NCBI RefSeq assembly: GCF_024451105.1
Contig: NZ_JANGEY010000002.1
Coordinates: 372,001 to 436,000, forward strand
Source: Stutzerimonas stutzeri
GTDB taxonomy: Bacteria; Pseudomonadota; Gammaproteobacteria; Pseudomonadales; Pseudomonadaceae
Direction of reading: 5' to 3'
DNA length: 64,000 nt
A program made the position numbers and the translations under genes. Position 1 is the first letter of the stretch. Each line of letters starts with the position of its first letter. The notes under the pieces are model-generated. The model saw only the letters and a program-made list of their open reading frames with translations. It ran no database searches and had not been told where the DNA came from. This document shows positions 51,304 through 61,088 of this stretch, piece by piece.

Positions 51304-52313
51304 AGGCTCAAGTCCTCCGGTTTGAATATCATGGCGCGCTGCCGGTACATGCGGTCGAAGGTCGCGCGGTCCAGTTGCTGCATTTCCGGGATACGGCCGA
51401 CGTTGCGCACCGCCGCCACTGCCGAGTTGTCGAACGCCACGTCGCCGCTGGAGCGGGTCACGCTGGCGTTGGTGATGGTGCCGTCGGGCAGCATCTGGAT
51501 CGTCACGGTCACGCTCATCCCCCGGCGCGCCGACGGCGGCCGTCGCCACTGCTGACTGACCAGGCTGATGATCAGGTCGTCGAGATTGCCCGCCACCTGG
51601 TCGCCCACGCTGTCGGCCAGCGCCTGCTGATGCTGCACGCGATCGGAGAGCAGCTCGGCCAGCGCGGCGGCCTTCTTGTCCTCCTCGGCCTTGCGCGCAC
51701 GGGCGGCCGCTTCGGCGGCGGCCTTCTTCCTGGCCTCCTCGGCCGCCTTCTGCTTCGCGGCCTCTTCGGCAGCCTTCTTCTTCGCTGCTTCCTCGGCCAC
51801 CTTCTTCTTCGCCGCTTCCTCGGCGGCCTTCTTCTTCGCCGCCTCTTCGGCCGCCTTCCTCCTGGCGATCTCAGCCTGCTCGGCCGCCTTCTTCTCGGCC
51901 TCGGCCTTGGCGGCGGCGGCCTTCCGCTCGGCTTCGGCCTTGGCGGCGGCGACCTCCTTCTGCTTCTGCGCCTCGGCGGCCTTGCGGGCCTCCTCGGCGC
52001 GCTTCTGCTCCGCGGCCTTGGCCGCGGCCAGGCGCTGCTCCTCGACCTTGCGTTGCTCCATCTGCTCGGTTTCGTACTGCGGCGCCGCGGTCTTCTGCGC
52101 CTCGCCGGCGATGCGCTGGTTGGTCTGCACCGTCGCCTGGCTCTGCGACTTGAGCTGATAGAGGGTCGCCTGCACGATCGGCCGCGACGGCGGCAGCTCA
52201 GGCGTCATGGCGAAACTGACGAACAGCGTGGCAAAGATCAGGGCGTGCAGCCCCACCGCCCAGATGGTCGGCCAGAAATAGCTTTCCGAGGAGGAGCGCT
52301 CGTGCCGTTGCAT
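51300..52313 (-). CDS. tolA: Tol-Pal envelope protein TolA
   Basis: The 337-residue protein has an N-terminal membrane helix (about residues 14-36), a long Ala/Lys/Glu-rich helical stalk (about 75-220) crossing the periplasm and a C-terminal globular domain (about 230-337) that contacts TolB and Pal. The stalk holds near-perfect nine-residue repeats of the type AAEEAAKKK at residues 154-198. TolA transduces the proton-motive force from TolQR. It overlaps tolR by one base and tolB by four. Confidence 0.97.
   Translation of the reverse strand: MQRHERSSSESYFWPTIWAVGLHALIFATLFVSFAMTPELPPSRPIVQATLYQLKSQSQATVQTNQRIAGEAQKTAAPQYETEQMEQRKVEEQRLAAAKAAEQKRAEEARKAAEAQKQKEVAAAKAEAERKAAAAKAEAEKKAAEQAEIARRKAAEEAAKKKAAEEAAKKKVAEEAAKKKAAEEAAKQKAAEEARKKAAAEAAARARKAEEDKKAAALAELLSDRVQHQQALADSVGDQVAGNLDDLIISLVSQQWRRPPSARRGMSVTVTIQMLPDGTITNASVTRSSGDVAFDNSAVAAVRNVGRIPEMQQLDRATFDRMYRQRAMIFKPEDLSL
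51720..51854 (-). repeat. 27-bp tandem repeats inside tolA
   Basis: Residues 154-198 are five copies of a nine-residue unit (AAEEAAKKK and variants), giving a 27-base period in the DNA. The first four copies are almost identical in sequence; the last is degenerate. Confidence 0.85.
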
Positions 52314-52765
52314 CAGGGCGCCTCGGTAATCAGCCCGACGTTGCCGACGCCGGCCTGCTGCAGGCCGCCCATGGCCGCCATCACCGCCCCGTAGTCGACC
52401 GCCTTGTCGCCGCGCACGAACACCTGCACCTGCTTACCTTGGCTGCGGCTCTGGTTCATGATCGCGGTCACCGCGCGGGTCATCTGCTCGAGGGTCAGCG
52501 CGGTGTCCTGCACCGTGTCGACGTCGACCTCGCTGCCCATGTTCCAGTAGTAGGTCCGGTCGGCCTTGATCGAGATGGTCAGCACCTGGGCGTTGTTGTC
52601 CTGCGGCAGCGCCTCGCTGCTCACCTTGGGCAGGTCGACCTTGACCCCCTGGTTGAGCATCGGCGCGGTCACCATGAAGATCACCAGCAACACCAGCATG
52701 ACGTCGATGTAGGGCACGACGTTCATCTCGGCGACCGGCTTGCGTCTGTTGCGAATTCTGGCCAT
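52313..52765 (-). CDS. tolR: Tol-Pal inner-membrane protein TolR
   Basis: The 150-residue protein of the ExbD/TolR family has a single membrane helix with the proton-path Asp in VVPYIDVMLVLLVIFMV and a periplasmic domain. With TolQ it forms the motor that energises TolA. It follows tolQ after ten bases and overlaps tolA by one base. Confidence 0.97.
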   Translation of the reverse strand: MARIRNRRKPVAEMNVVPYIDVMLVLLVIFMVTAPMLNQGVKVDLPKVSSEALPQDNNAQVLTISIKADRTYYWNMGSEVDVDTVQDTALTLEQMTRAVTAIMNQSRSQGKQVQVFVRGDKAVDYGAVMAAMGGLQQAGVGNVGLITEAP

Positions 52766-52775
52766 GGCGGGCGTC

Positions 52776-53471
52776 TCAGTCGTCCGAGGTGTGCACCTTG
52801 CGGTGCAGGATGGCCTGGAATTCGTCGGCGAAGGTGTAGTAGCGGCCGATCAGCAGCTCGCCGCGGGCGGAGAAGCGGTTGTAGGCGATCACCGCCGGAA
52901 TCGCGGCGAACAGGCCGATGGCGGTGGCGATCAGCGCCTCGGCGATACCCGGCGCGACGGTGGCCAGGGTCGCCTGCTGGACCTGGGCCAGGCCGCGGAA
53001 CGAGTTCATGATCCCCCATACGGTACCGAACAGGCCGATGTACGGGCTGGTCGAGCCGACGGTGGCGAGGAACGGCAGGCTCTGCTCGAGCTTCTCCTCC
53101 TCGCGCGAGATGGCCACGCGCATCGCGCGGTTGACGCCGTCCATCACCGCATCCGGATCGACGCCCGGCTGTTGGCGCAGGCGGGAAAACTCCTTGAAGC
53201 CGGCACGGAAGATCTGCTCGACGCCGGAGTCCGGATCGGGATTGCTGCCGGCCTGGCGGTACAGCTTGGCCAGATCGATGCCCGACCAGAAACGCTCTTC
53301 GAAGGTGTCCAGCCCCTTCTTCGCGGCGCGCAGCATGTTGCTGCGCTGGAAGATCAGGATCCACGAGGTGACCGAGGCGGCCACCAGGATCAGCATCACC
53401 AGTTGCACCACGAAACTGGCGTTGCTGATCAGGCTCCACATCGACATATGGTCAACGGCGTTGGCTTCCAC
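52776..53471 (-). CDS. tolQ: Tol-Pal inner-membrane protein TolQ
   Basis: The 231-residue ExbB/MotA-like protein has three membrane helices, at about residues 14-38, 130-155 and 165-190, with PYIGLFGTVWGIMNSF and APGIAEALIATAIGLFAAIPAVIAYN. It forms the channel pentamer around TolR. It starts with GTG at 53471, seven bases after AGGAG, two bases beyond the ybgC stop. Confidence 0.97.
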   Translation of the reverse strand: MEANAVDHMSMWSLISNASFVVQLVMLILVAASVTSWILIFQRSNMLRAAKKGLDTFEERFWSGIDLAKLYRQAGSNPDPDSGVEQIFRAGFKEFSRLRQQPGVDPDAVMDGVNRAMRVAISREEEKLEQSLPFLATVGSTSPYIGLFGTVWGIMNSFRGLAQVQQATLATVAPGIAEALIATAIGLFAAIPAVIAYNRFSARGELLIGRYYTFADEFQAILHRKVHTSDD

Positions 53472-53473
53472 GC

Positions 53474-53917
53474 TTACTCTCCTGCAGGGATTTGGCCCGA
53501 ACCGGCGAAGGCTGCGCGCAGCGCTTCGGGGATGGCTCGGGGCTTGAAACTGTCGGCGCGCACACAGGCCACCGTGATCCGTCCATCACAGAGCAGCGCC
53601 GAGTCGCGCGGACGTCGCACCCGCTGGCGGAAGACCAGACTGGCGCGATTGAGTTCCGTCACTTCGGCGCTGACCTCCAGGGCGTCGTCCAGGCGGGCCG
53701 GCGCCAGATAGCGGGCCTCGACCGAGTGCACGACGAACAGCAGGTTCTCCGCCGCCAGCTGCGACTGGGCGAGCCCCAGCGCACGCAGCCACTCGGTGCG
53801 AGCCCGCTCCATGAACTTGAGATAGTTGACGTAATAGACGACGCCACCCGCGTCGGTGTCTTCGTAATAGACCCGGCAGCTGTGGATGAACGGCTGATCC
53901 TGATGTTGCGCGCGCAT
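53474..53917 (-). CDS. ybgC: Acyl-CoA thioesterase YbgC
   Basis: The 147-residue hot-dog-fold protein shows the 4HBT signature [29 protein letters not shown] with the catalytic Asp. It hydrolyses short-chain or other acyl-CoAs and is the conserved first gene of tol-pal operons. The ATG at 53917 lies 53 bases beyond the ruvB stop, where the operon promoter may lie. Confidence 0.95.
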   Translation of the reverse strand: MRAQHQDQPFIHSCRVYYEDTDAGGVVYYVNYLKFMERARTEWLRALGLAQSQLAAENLLFVVHSVEARYLAPARLDDALEVSAEVTELNRASLVFRQRVRRPRDSALLCDGRITVACVRADSFKPRAIPEALRAAFAGSGQIPAGE

Positions 53918-53970
53918 ACTCTAGTCTTGGCTCCTCGGCTTGCCAACGGGCCCGGCAAGTATTTTTTGTA

Positions 53971-55020
53971 TCAGCTTTCGCCGGAACGGGAACCGCTCTG
54001 CGACGCCTCGCCGAGGCGATTCGGCACATTCAGGCCGAAGTGCAGGTAGGCGTGCCGGGTCACCACCCGGCCGCGCGGCGTGCGCATGATGTAGCCCTGC
54101 TGGATCAGGTAGGGCTCGAGCACGTCTTCGATGGTGTGACGCTCCTCGCCGATGGCCGCTGACAGATTGTCGATGCCCACCGGACCACCGTCGAACTTGT
54201 CGATCATGGTCAGCAGCAGGCGCCGGTCCTGGTGATCGAAGCCGTGGGCGTCGATGTCCAGCATGTCCAGCGCACGGTCGGCGATGTAGCGGCTGATCAC
54301 CCCCTGGCCGCGCACCTCGGCATAGTCGCGCACCCGGCGCAGCAGCCGATTGGCGATGCGCGGCGTGCCGCGCGCGCGACGGGCGATCTCGAAGGCGCCG
54401 TCGGGGTCGACGGGCAGGCCGAGGATACCCGCCGAGCGGCCGACGATGGTCGCCAGATCCTCGATGGAATAGAACTCCAGGCGCTGGACGATGCCGAAGC
54501 GGTCGCGCAGCGGGTTGGTCAGCATGCCGGCGCGGGTGGTGGCGCCGATCAGCGTGAAGGGCGGCAGGTCGAGCTTGATCGAGCGGGCCGCCGGGCCCTC
54601 GCCGATCATGATGTCGAGCTGGTAGTCCTCCATCGCCGGATAGAGCACCTCCTCGACCACCGGCGACAGGCGATGGATCTCGTCGACGAACAGCACGTCG
54701 CCCGGCTCCAGATTGGTGAGCAGCGCCGCCAGGTCGCCGGGGCGCTCCAGCACCGGGCCGGAGGTACTCTTGATCGACACGCCCATCTCCTGGGCGATGA
54801 TGTTGGCCAGGGTGGTCTTGCCCAGCCCCGGCGGGCCGAAGATCAGCGTGTGGTCGAGCGCCTCGCTGCGCCCGCGCGCCGCGCGGATGAACAGCTCCAT
54901 CTGCTCGCGGACCACCGGCTGGCCGATGTACTCGGCCAGCTTCAGCGGGCGAATGGCGCGGTCCTGCTGCTCCTCGCGCTCGCGCGGGCTGGCGGTGACC
55001 AGGCGGTCGGCTTCAATCAT
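53971..55020 (-). CDS. ruvB: Holliday junction branch-migration ATPase RuvB
   Basis: The 349-residue AAA+ motor has [16 protein letters not shown] (Walker A), LFVDEIHRL (Walker B), GATTRAG (sensor 1) and a C-terminal winged helix ending [15 protein letters not shown]. It drives branch migration with RuvA. It follows ruvA after 17 bases. Confidence 0.98.
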   Translation of the reverse strand: MIEADRLVTASPREREEQQDRAIRPLKLAEYIGQPVVREQMELFIRAARGRSEALDHTLIFGPPGLGKTTLANIIAQEMGVSIKSTSGPVLERPGDLAALLTNLEPGDVLFVDEIHRLSPVVEEVLYPAMEDYQLDIMIGEGPAARSIKLDLPPFTLIGATTRAGMLTNPLRDRFGIVQRLEFYSIEDLATIVGRSAGILGLPVDPDGAFEIARRARGTPRIANRLLRRVRDYAEVRGQGVISRYIADRALDMLDIDAHGFDHQDRRLLLTMIDKFDGGPVGIDNLSAAIGEERHTIEDVLEPYLIQQGYIMRTPRGRVVTRHAYLHFGLNVPNRLGEASQSGSRSGES

Positions 55021-55037
55021 CGCGGGTCACCACGGGC

Positions 55038-55643
55038 TCAGGCCATGCCCTTGAGGGCACGGCGGATCAGTTCCTCGCTGGACAGTCCGTCCTCCAGCAC
55101 CAGGGATACGGCGCGACTGGCCTCGGCCGGCTTGAAGCCGAGCGCCACCAGGGCGCTGAGCGCGTCGCTCTCGGCGCTTGAGACCAGCGCGTCGCGCTGC
55201 GGTTCCACCACCAGCGGGGCGATGGACGGCAGCGCGTCCCAGGCCTTGAAGCGGTCGCGCAGCTCGACCAACAGACGCTCGGCGGTCTTCTTGCCGACGC
55301 CCGGCACGCGGGTCAGCGCCTTGAGATCCTCGTTCTGCACGCAGCGCACCAGATCGTCGACCTCCAGCGCCGACATCAGCGCCAGCGCCAGCTTGGGGCC
55401 GACGCCGTTGAGGCGGATCAGCTCGCGGAACAGCTCGCGCTCGCGCTTCTCGGCGAAGCCGTAGAGCAGGTGGGCGTCCTCGCGCACCACCAGATGGGTA
55501 TGCAGGGTCACCGCCTCGCCGAGCGCCGGCAGGCGGTACAGGCTGCTCAGCGGCATCTCCAGTTCGTAACCGACGCCACCGACGTCGACCAGCAGGTAGG
55601 GCGGCTGCTTCTCCGCCAGGGTGCCGCGCAGGCGTCCGATCAC
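55038..55643 (-). CDS. ruvA: Holliday junction DNA-binding protein RuvA
   Basis: The 201-residue protein begins [28 protein letters not shown] (OB fold), has the helix-hairpin-helix motifs [17 protein letters not shown] and [19 protein letters not shown], and a C-terminal RuvB-binding domain. It starts with GTG at 55643, seven bases after AAGGAG. It follows ruvC after 17 bases. Confidence 0.98.
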   Translation of the reverse strand: MIGRLRGTLAEKQPPYLLVDVGGVGYELEMPLSSLYRLPALGEAVTLHTHLVVREDAHLLYGFAEKRERELFRELIRLNGVGPKLALALMSALEVDDLVRCVQNEDLKALTRVPGVGKKTAERLLVELRDRFKAWDALPSIAPLVVEPQRDALVSSAESDALSALVALGFKPAEASRAVSLVLEDGLSSEELIRRALKGMA

Positions 55644-55660
55644 GGGGGAACTCCTTGGGG

Positions 55661-56185
55661 TTACAGACGCAGCCGCCCGCCGCGCCGGCGCGCGGCGGAC
55701 AGCCCGTGGGGAATCAGGCTCTGCCGGTGGTGGGCATGGCAGAGGGCGATGGCCAGCGCGTCGGAGGCGTCGATCTGCGGCTTCTGCAGCAGACCGAGCA
55801 GGTGCATGACCATCAGCTGCACCTGCTCCTTGGCGGCGCCGCCGCGGCCGGCGATGGCCTGCTTGACTTGGCTGGCGGTGTACTCGTCGACCGACAGGCC
55901 CTCCTCCACCGCGGCGACGATCGCCGCGCCGCGCGCCTGGCCGAGCTTGAGCGCCGAGTCGGCGTTGCGCGACATGAACACCTGCTCGATGCCCATCGTC
56001 ATCGGGCCGTACAGGCGGATCACCTCGCGCACCCCGCGGTAGACCTTCTGCAGCCGCTCGGGCAGCGGGCCGTCGCCGCTGCGGATGCAGCCGGAGGCGA
56101 CGTACTCGCAGCCGCGGCCGGTGTCGCGTATCACGCCGTAGCCGGTGATGCGCGAGCCGGGGTCGATGCCGAGAATCAAGGTCAT
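55661..56185 (-). CDS. ruvC: Crossover junction endonuclease RuvC
   Basis: The 174-residue resolvase has the RNase H-like acidic residues in [15 protein letters not shown] (Asp7), [11 protein letters not shown] (Glu) and [19 protein letters not shown] (two Asp). It cuts Holliday junctions bound by RuvAB. The ATG at 56185 gives the family length; the 14-codon extension upstream is not supported. I see no LexA-box-like palindrome in the 180 bases upstream. Confidence 0.97.
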   Translation of the reverse strand: MTLILGIDPGSRITGYGVIRDTGRGCEYVASGCIRSGDGPLPERLQKVYRGVREVIRLYGPMTMGIEQVFMSRNADSALKLGQARGAAIVAAVEEGLSVDEYTASQVKQAIAGRGGAAKEQVQLMVMHLLGLLQKPQIDASDALAIALCHAHHRQSLIPHGLSAARRRGGRLRL

Positions 56186-56308
56186 GCAGGGATCATCCGC
56201 CTTGTCCGCCAGCGAGACCGGCCCCACTGGCTATTTATCCAGCCGCGAGTATAGGCCGGACACCCTGCCTCGTCACGTCCGCCCCGCCCGGGGAGCGGTG
56301 CACGAGCG

Positions 56309-56346
56309 GCGAAGCCGGAAGAGGCGCACACCCCTTCCGGCTTCGC
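56309..56346 (-). terminator. Stem-loop after yebC
   Basis: A 13-bp perfect stem (GCGAAGCCGGAAG at 56309-56321 with CTTCCGGCTTCGC at 56334-56346, loop 12) lies 19 bases beyond the yebC stop and upstream of ruvC. No T-run follows. Confidence 0.55.
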
Positions 56347-56365
56347 TGGCTCGGAAAGCGGGGCT

Positions 56366-57112
56366 TCAGCCCAGCTGCTCCATGATCTCGTCGGGGATCT
56401 CGGCGTTGTGGTAGACGTTCTGCACGTCGTCGAGATCTTCCAGCATGTCGATCAGCTTGATGACCTTCTGCGCGGTTTCCAGGTCGCCGATCGGCGCGCT
56501 GATCGAGGGGATCATGGCGATCTCCGCCTCCTCGCCCTTGAAGCCGGCCGCGCTCAGCGCCTCGTTGACCGCGTGGAACTCGGCGAAGCTGGTGGAGACC
56601 AGCGCCGAGCCGTCCTCGCCCATTTCCACGTCGTCGGCGCCGGCCTCCAGCGCGGCCTCCATCAGCGCCTCCTCGTCGACGCCCGGGGCGAAGCTGATCT
56701 GGCCCTTGCGGTCGAACATGTAGGCCACCGAGCCGTCGGTGCCGAGGTTGCCGCCGCATTTGCTGAAGGCGTGGCGCACTTCGGCGGCGGTGCGGTTGCG
56801 GTTGTCGGTCATCGCCTCGACGATGATCGCCACGCCGCTCGGCGCGTAGCCCTCGTAGCTCAGCTCGACGACGTTGTCGGCCTCGTTGTTGCCGGCGCCG
56901 CGGGCGATGGCCCGGTCGATCACGTCGCGCGACATGTTGGCGGTCAGCGCCTTGTCCACCGCCAGGCGCAGGCGCGGGTTGTCGGCCGGATTCGCCCCGC
57001 TCTTGGCGGCGACGGTCAGCTCACGGATCAGCTTGGTGAAGATCTTGCCGCGCTTGGCGTCCTGGCGTCCCTTGCGGTGCTTGATGTTGGCCCATTTGGA
57101 ATGACCTGCCAT
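56366..57112 (-). CDS. yebC: YebC/PmpR family protein
   Basis: The 248-residue protein begins [27 protein letters not shown], the YebC/TACO1 signature, and has the three-domain layout with RAIARGAGN and [12 protein letters not shown]. aeruginosa PmpR in this family represses pqsR; more recent work on YebC proteins implicates them in translation of proline-rich stretches. GGAGAG precedes the ATG. It lies between aspS and ruvC as in P. aeruginosa. Confidence 0.96.
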   Translation of the reverse strand: MAGHSKWANIKHRKGRQDAKRGKIFTKLIRELTVAAKSGANPADNPRLRLAVDKALTANMSRDVIDRAIARGAGNNEADNVVELSYEGYAPSGVAIIVEAMTDNRNRTAAEVRHAFSKCGGNLGTDGSVAYMFDRKGQISFAPGVDEEALMEAALEAGADDVEMGEDGSALVSTSFAEFHAVNEALSAAGFKGEEAEIAMIPSISAPIGDLETAQKVIKLIDMLEDLDDVQNVYHNAEIPDEIMEQLG

Positions 57113-57166
57113 GACTCTCTCCGTCGTGTTTCTGATGGATCACGTATTTTCTGCCGCCTGTAACGA

Positions 57167-57191
57167 AGGAGCCTGGCTTAACCAGGCTCCT
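57167..57191 (-). terminator. aspS terminator
   Basis: AGGAGCCTGG and CCAGGCTCCT (57167-57176 and 57182-57191) form a 10-bp stem nine bases beyond the aspS stop, followed on the minus strand by TTCGTTAC. Confidence 0.68.
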
Positions 57192-57199
57192 GTGTCGGC

Positions 57200-58975
57200 T
57201 CACTCGGCCTTGGGCTGCTCGCGCAGGCGGATGTTCAGCTCGCGCAGTTGCTTGCCGTCGACCGTACCCGGCGCCTGGGTCATCACGCAGGCGGCGCTCT
57301 GGGTCTTCGGGAAGGCGATCACCTCGCGGATCGAGCTGGCGCCGGTCATCAGCATGACCAGACGATCCAGACCGAAGGCCAGGCCACCGTGCGGCGGCGC
57401 GCCGTACTTCAGCGCGTCGAGCAGGAAGCCGAACTTCTCCTGCTGCTCGGCCTCGTCGATGCCGAGGATGCGGAACACCGCCTGCTGCATGTCCTTGCGG
57501 TGGATACGGATCGAGCCGCCGCCCAGCTCGGTGCCGTTGAGCACCATGTCGTAGGCGCGCGACAGCGCGGCGGCCGGGTTGGCCTCCAGCTCCTCGGGGC
57601 TGCACTTGGGCGCGGTGAACGGATGGTGCAGCGCGCTCAGCGAACCGTCGTCGTTCTCCTCGAACATCGGGAAGTCGACCACCCACAGCGGCGCCCACTG
57701 GCAGGTCAGCAGGTTGAGGTCGTGACCCAGCTTGATACGCAGCGCGCCGAGGGCCTCGGAGACGATCTTGGCCTTGTCGGCGCCGAAGAACACGATGTCG
57801 CCGTCGACCGCGCCGACGCGGTCGAGGATCACGTTGAGGTTGTCCAGCGGGATGTTCTTGACGATCGGCGACTGCAGGCCCTCGACGCCCTTGGCGCGCT
57901 CGTTGACCTTGATGTAGGCCAGGCCCTTGGCGCCGTAGATGCCGACGAACTTGGTGTAGTCGTCGATCTGCTTGCGCGGCATGCTCGCGCCGCCCGGCAC
58001 GCGCAGCGCGGCGACGCGGCACTTGGGATCGTTGGCCGGACCGGCGAACACCTTGAATTCGACGTCCTTGAGCTGGTCCTCGACGTCGACCAGCTCCAGC
58101 GGGATGCGCAGGTCCGGCTTGTCCGAGCCGTAGCGGCGCATGGCCTCGGCGTAGGGCATGTGCGGGAACTCGCCGAACTCGACGTCGAGCACTTCCTTGA
58201 ACAGCTTGCGGATCATGCGCTCGGTCAGACCGATGATGTCGGACTCGTCGAGGAAACTGGTCTCGATGTCGATCTGGGTGAATTCCGGCTGACGGTCGGC
58301 GCGCAGGTCCTCGTCGCGGAAGCACTTGGCGATCTGGTAGTAGCGGTCGAAGCCGGCGACCATCAGCAACTGCTTGAACAGCTGCGGCGACTGCGGCAGG
58401 GCGAAGAAGCTGCCGGCGTGGGTGCGGCTCGGCACCAGGTAGTCGCGCGCACCTTCCGGGGTGGCGCGGGTGAGGATCGGCGTCTCGACGTCGAGGAAGC
58501 CGTTGTCGTCCAGGTAGCGGCGGATGCTCGAGGTGATGCGCGAACGCAGCTTGAGCTTCTCGGCCATTTCCGGGCGACGCAGGTCGAGGAAGCGGTAGCG
58601 CAGGCGGGTTTCCTCGCCGACGTCGCTGTAGTCGTCCAGCGGGAACGGCGGGGTCTCGGCCTGGTTGAGCACTTCCAGCTCGTAACCGAGCACCTCGATG
58701 GCGCCGGAGGCCATGTTCGGGTTGCGCGCACCTTCGGGGCGCAGACGCACCTTGCCGACGATCTTCACCACGTACTCGCTGCGCACGCGGTCGGCCTTGG
58801 CGAAGGTCTCGGCGCGATCCGGATCGAACACCACCTGGGCCAGACCGTCGCGGTCGCGGATGTCGAGGAAGATCACCCCGCCGTGGTCGCGACGGCGATG
58901 GACCCAGCCGCACAGGGTGACTTCCTGGCCGTCCAGGCTTTCGTTGAGTTGGCCGCAATAGTGGCTGCGCATCAT
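57200..58975 (-). CDS. aspS: Aspartyl-tRNA synthetase
   Basis: The 591-residue class IIb synthetase has an N-terminal OB anticodon-binding domain (about 1-105), FLDVETPIL (motif 1), [21 protein letters not shown] (motif 2) and [13 protein letters not shown] (motif 3), with the bacterial GAD insertion between. In Pseudomonas this enzyme is non-discriminating and also charges tRNA-Asn for later amidation; the sequence alone does not prove that here. The start is the first of two adjacent ATGs at 58975, matching the family. Confidence 0.98.
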   Translation of the reverse strand: MMRSHYCGQLNESLDGQEVTLCGWVHRRRDHGGVIFLDIRDRDGLAQVVFDPDRAETFAKADRVRSEYVVKIVGKVRLRPEGARNPNMASGAIEVLGYELEVLNQAETPPFPLDDYSDVGEETRLRYRFLDLRRPEMAEKLKLRSRITSSIRRYLDDNGFLDVETPILTRATPEGARDYLVPSRTHAGSFFALPQSPQLFKQLLMVAGFDRYYQIAKCFRDEDLRADRQPEFTQIDIETSFLDESDIIGLTERMIRKLFKEVLDVEFGEFPHMPYAEAMRRYGSDKPDLRIPLELVDVEDQLKDVEFKVFAGPANDPKCRVAALRVPGGASMPRKQIDDYTKFVGIYGAKGLAYIKVNERAKGVEGLQSPIVKNIPLDNLNVILDRVGAVDGDIVFFGADKAKIVSEALGALRIKLGHDLNLLTCQWAPLWVVDFPMFEENDDGSLSALHHPFTAPKCSPEELEANPAAALSRAYDMVLNGTELGGGSIRIHRKDMQQAVFRILGIDEAEQQEKFGFLLDALKYGAPPHGGLAFGLDRLVMLMTGASSIREVIAFPKTQSAACVMTQAPGTVDGKQLRELNIRLREQPKAE

Positions 58976-59249
58976 GGTCGGTTCGCTTCTCAAGGGTCAG
59001 TCGTGGATTCGCCGGCGGCCGATCCGCGGTTGCCTGCAACCGCTGCCGCCACGGCAGCCTGCGCGCCCCTGGCGCGCGGCCGCGGCGGGTCTGGCCGAAA
59101 TAAAGGGCGGGGATTATAGCCTGAAACTCGCCGCCGGCGCAGGCCCCGCCCGGCACGCCGGATGCGCAGGAGCGAGGCTTCCGCACGCGCCGCGACGTGC
59201 TAGTCTGCCCGCATCGAAGGCCTGATCACCCACCGAAGGGAGCTTCCCC
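58976..59249. other. Divergent promoter region of aspS and the Dps-like gene
   Basis: GC-rich, no open frame with a start signal. I see no convincing promoter hexamers or regulator site. Confidence 0.4.
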
Positions 59250-59720
59250 ATGCAGATCGACATCGGCATCGCCGAACAAGACCGCGCCGCCATCGCCGAG
59301 GGGCTGTCGCGCCTGCTGGCCGACACCTATACCCTCTACCTGAAGACCCACAACTTCCACTGGAACGTCACCGGACCGATGTTCAACACCCTGCATCTGA
59401 TGTTCGAGACGCAGTACAACGAACTGGCCCTGGCGGTGGACCTGATCGCCGAGCGCATCCGCGCCCTGGGCTTCCCGGCGCCGGGCACCTACGCCGCCTA
59501 CGCACGCCTGTCGTCGATCAAGGAAGAGGAAGGCGTGCCGAGCGCCCAGCAGATGATCAGGCTGCTGGTCGAGGGCCAGGAAGCGGTGGTGCGCACCGCC
59601 CGCGGCATCTTCCCGCTGGTCGACAAGGTCAGCGACGAGCCGACCGCCGACCTGCTCACCCAGCGCATGCAGGTCCACGAGAAGACCGCCTGGATGCTGC
59701 GCAGCCTGCTGGAAGGCTGA
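59250..59720 (+). CDS. Dps-like ferritin-family DNA/iron protection protein
   Basis: The 156-residue four-helix protein has the Dps ferroxidase-site pattern: [29 protein letters not shown] with two His and the Asp/Glu of [12 protein letters not shown]. Dps proteins form 12-mers that oxidise and store iron and protect DNA. Length and position next to aspS fit the P. aeruginosa member of this family. AAGGGAG lies about eight bases before the ATG. Confidence 0.93.
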   Translation: MQIDIGIAEQDRAAIAEGLSRLLADTYTLYLKTHNFHWNVTGPMFNTLHLMFETQYNELALAVDLIAERIRALGFPAPGTYAAYARLSSIKEEEGVPSAQQMIRLLVEGQEAVVRTARGIFPLVDKVSDEPTADLLTQRMQVHEKTAWMLRSLLEG

Positions 59721-59809
59721 TCCTCCCCGGCGGGCGGCACCGGCCGCCCGCCCCTCCCCCCGCCTCTCCTTCACCTCGCCCCTCCCGACGAACGCCGCCG
59801 CGCGCCCTG

Positions 59810-59838
59810 TTGCGGATTTCGTTTCGCCCGCTCATAAT
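59810..59838 (+). promoter_or_regulatory. Candidate promoter of the cnt operon
   Basis: TTGCGG (59810-59815) and CATAAT (59833-59838) are 17 bases apart, in the only AT-rich stretch between the Dps-like gene and cntA, about 80 bases before the cntA ATG. Confidence 0.5.
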
Positions 59839-59847
59839 GTCAACCAT

Positions 59848-59863
59848 AGGTTTATGTAAACCT
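59848..59863. promoter_or_regulatory. Palindromic operator candidate upstream of cntA
   Basis: AGGTTTA-TG-TAAACCT is a perfect 7-bp inverted repeat with a two-base centre, placed just downstream of the candidate -10, where a bound repressor would block transcription. Confidence 0.55.
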
Positions 59864-59917
59864 TTAGTTAACAGTGTGGCAACCCAACAAGAACAGCGCT
59901 GTGCTGAGGAGAACACG

Positions 59918-61036
59918 ATGAACGACTATGCCAAGCTGCCGGCCGATTTCTGCACCAACCCCGACGAGGCCTACACCCTCCCGGCGCCGTACTACACCTC
60001 CCCGGCCGTGTTCGCGGCGGAGAAGGAAAACATCTTCGCCAGGAGCTGGATCTGCGTCGGCCATCGCAGCGAGGTTGCCGAGAACAACGCCTACATCACC
60101 CGCGAGGTGATCGGCGAGAGCATCATCGTGGTGCGCGGTCGCGACGGCGTGCTGCGCGCCTTCTACAACGTCTGCCCGCACCGCGGCCACCAGTTGCTCA
60201 GCGGCGAGGGCAAGGCGAAGAACGTGATCACCTGCCCGTACCACGCCTGGACCTTCAAGCTCGACGGCGAGCTGGCCCACGCGCGCAACTGCGAGGCGGT
60301 GAGCAACTTCGACAAGGACAATTCCAGCCTGGTCGCCCTGCGCGTCGAGGAGTACGCCGGCTTCATCTTCATCAACATGGACAACGACGCCGGCAGCGTC
60401 GAGGAGCAGCTGCCCGGTCTCGAGCAGCGCCTGCGCGAGGCCTGCGCGGTGATCGACGACCTGCAGCTGGGCGCGCGCTTCGTCACCGAGACCCCGGCCA
60501 ACTGGAAGTCGATCGTCGACAACTACCTGGAGTGCTACCACTGCGGCCCGGCCCACCCGGACTTCGCCGCCTCGGTGATGGTCGACCAGTACTGGCACAG
60601 CCTGCACGGCAACTGGACCCTGCAGTTCGGCCACGCCAAGCCGTCCGAGCAGTCGTTCAAGTTCGACCCGGAACAGGGCGGCGCCTGCTTCCACGGCTTC
60701 TGGGCCTGGCCGTGCACCATGTTCAACGTGCCGCCGGGCGCCAACTTCATGACCGTGATCTACGAGTTCCCGGTCAGCGCCGAAGTGACCCTGCAGCACT
60801 ACGACATCTATTTCCTCAACAAGGAGCTGACCGAGGAGCAGCGCAAGCTGATCGACTGGTACCGCGACGTGTTCCGCCCCGAGGACCTGCGCCTGGTCGA
60901 GAGCGTGCAGAAGGGCCTCAAGTCGCGCGGCTACCGCGGCCAGGGCCGGATCATGACCGACAGCCAGCGCAGCGGCATCAGCGAGCACGGCATCGCGCAC
61001 TTCCACAACCTGATCGCCCGCCAGCACCAGGCATGA
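59918..61036 (+). CDS. cntA: Carnitine monooxygenase, oxygenase subunit (CntA/YeaW)
   Basis: The 372-residue Rieske oxygenase cleaves carnitine to trimethylamine and malic semialdehyde. The Rieske ligands are C86/H88 (NVCPHRGHQL) and C106/H109 (TCPYHAWTF); mononuclear iron ligands are H208 and H213 in NYLECYHCGPAHPDF and D323 in RPEDLRLVESVQ. The electron-transfer bridge residue is Glu205 rather than the usual Asp, the mark of the CntA/YeaW group. The match to E. coli YeaW runs the whole length. GAGGAG lies about seven bases before the ATG at 59918. Related quaternary ammonium substrates (betaines) cannot be excluded. Confidence 0.9.
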   Translation: MNDYAKLPADFCTNPDEAYTLPAPYYTSPAVFAAEKENIFARSWICVGHRSEVAENNAYITREVIGESIIVVRGRDGVLRAFYNVCPHRGHQLLSGEGKAKNVITCPYHAWTFKLDGELAHARNCEAVSNFDKDNSSLVALRVEEYAGFIFINMDNDAGSVEEQLPGLEQRLREACAVIDDLQLGARFVTETPANWKSIVDNYLECYHCGPAHPDFAASVMVDQYWHSLHGNWTLQFGHAKPSEQSFKFDPEQGGACFHGFWAWPCTMFNVPPGANFMTVIYEFPVSAEVTLQHYDIYFLNKELTEEQRKLIDWYRDVFRPEDLRLVESVQKGLKSRGYRGQGRIMTDSQRSGISEHGIAHFHNLIARQHQA

Positions 61037-61043
61037 GTACGCC

Positions 61044-61065
61044 GCGGCCGGCCAGCGCCGGCCGC
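61044..61065 (+). other. Intercistronic hairpin between cntA and the dehydrogenase gene
   Basis: GCGGCCGG and CCGGCCGC form an 8-bp GC stem with a six-base loop seven bases after the cntA stop. It may protect the cntA message or lower expression of the following genes. Confidence 0.5.
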
Positions 61066-61088
61066 CCCTGATTCAGTGGAGATACGCG

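Noticed and set aside
51735-51860. CRISPR-like array in the 51.7-51.9 kb repeats
   Set aside because: The repeats are contiguous 27-base coding units of the tolA stalk without spacers.
56186-56365. Possible LexA box controlling ruvCAB
   Set aside because: I looked for a CTG-N10-CAG-type palindrome with an AT-rich centre upstream of ruvC and saw none; the obvious palindrome at 56309-56346 is a GC stem of terminator type.
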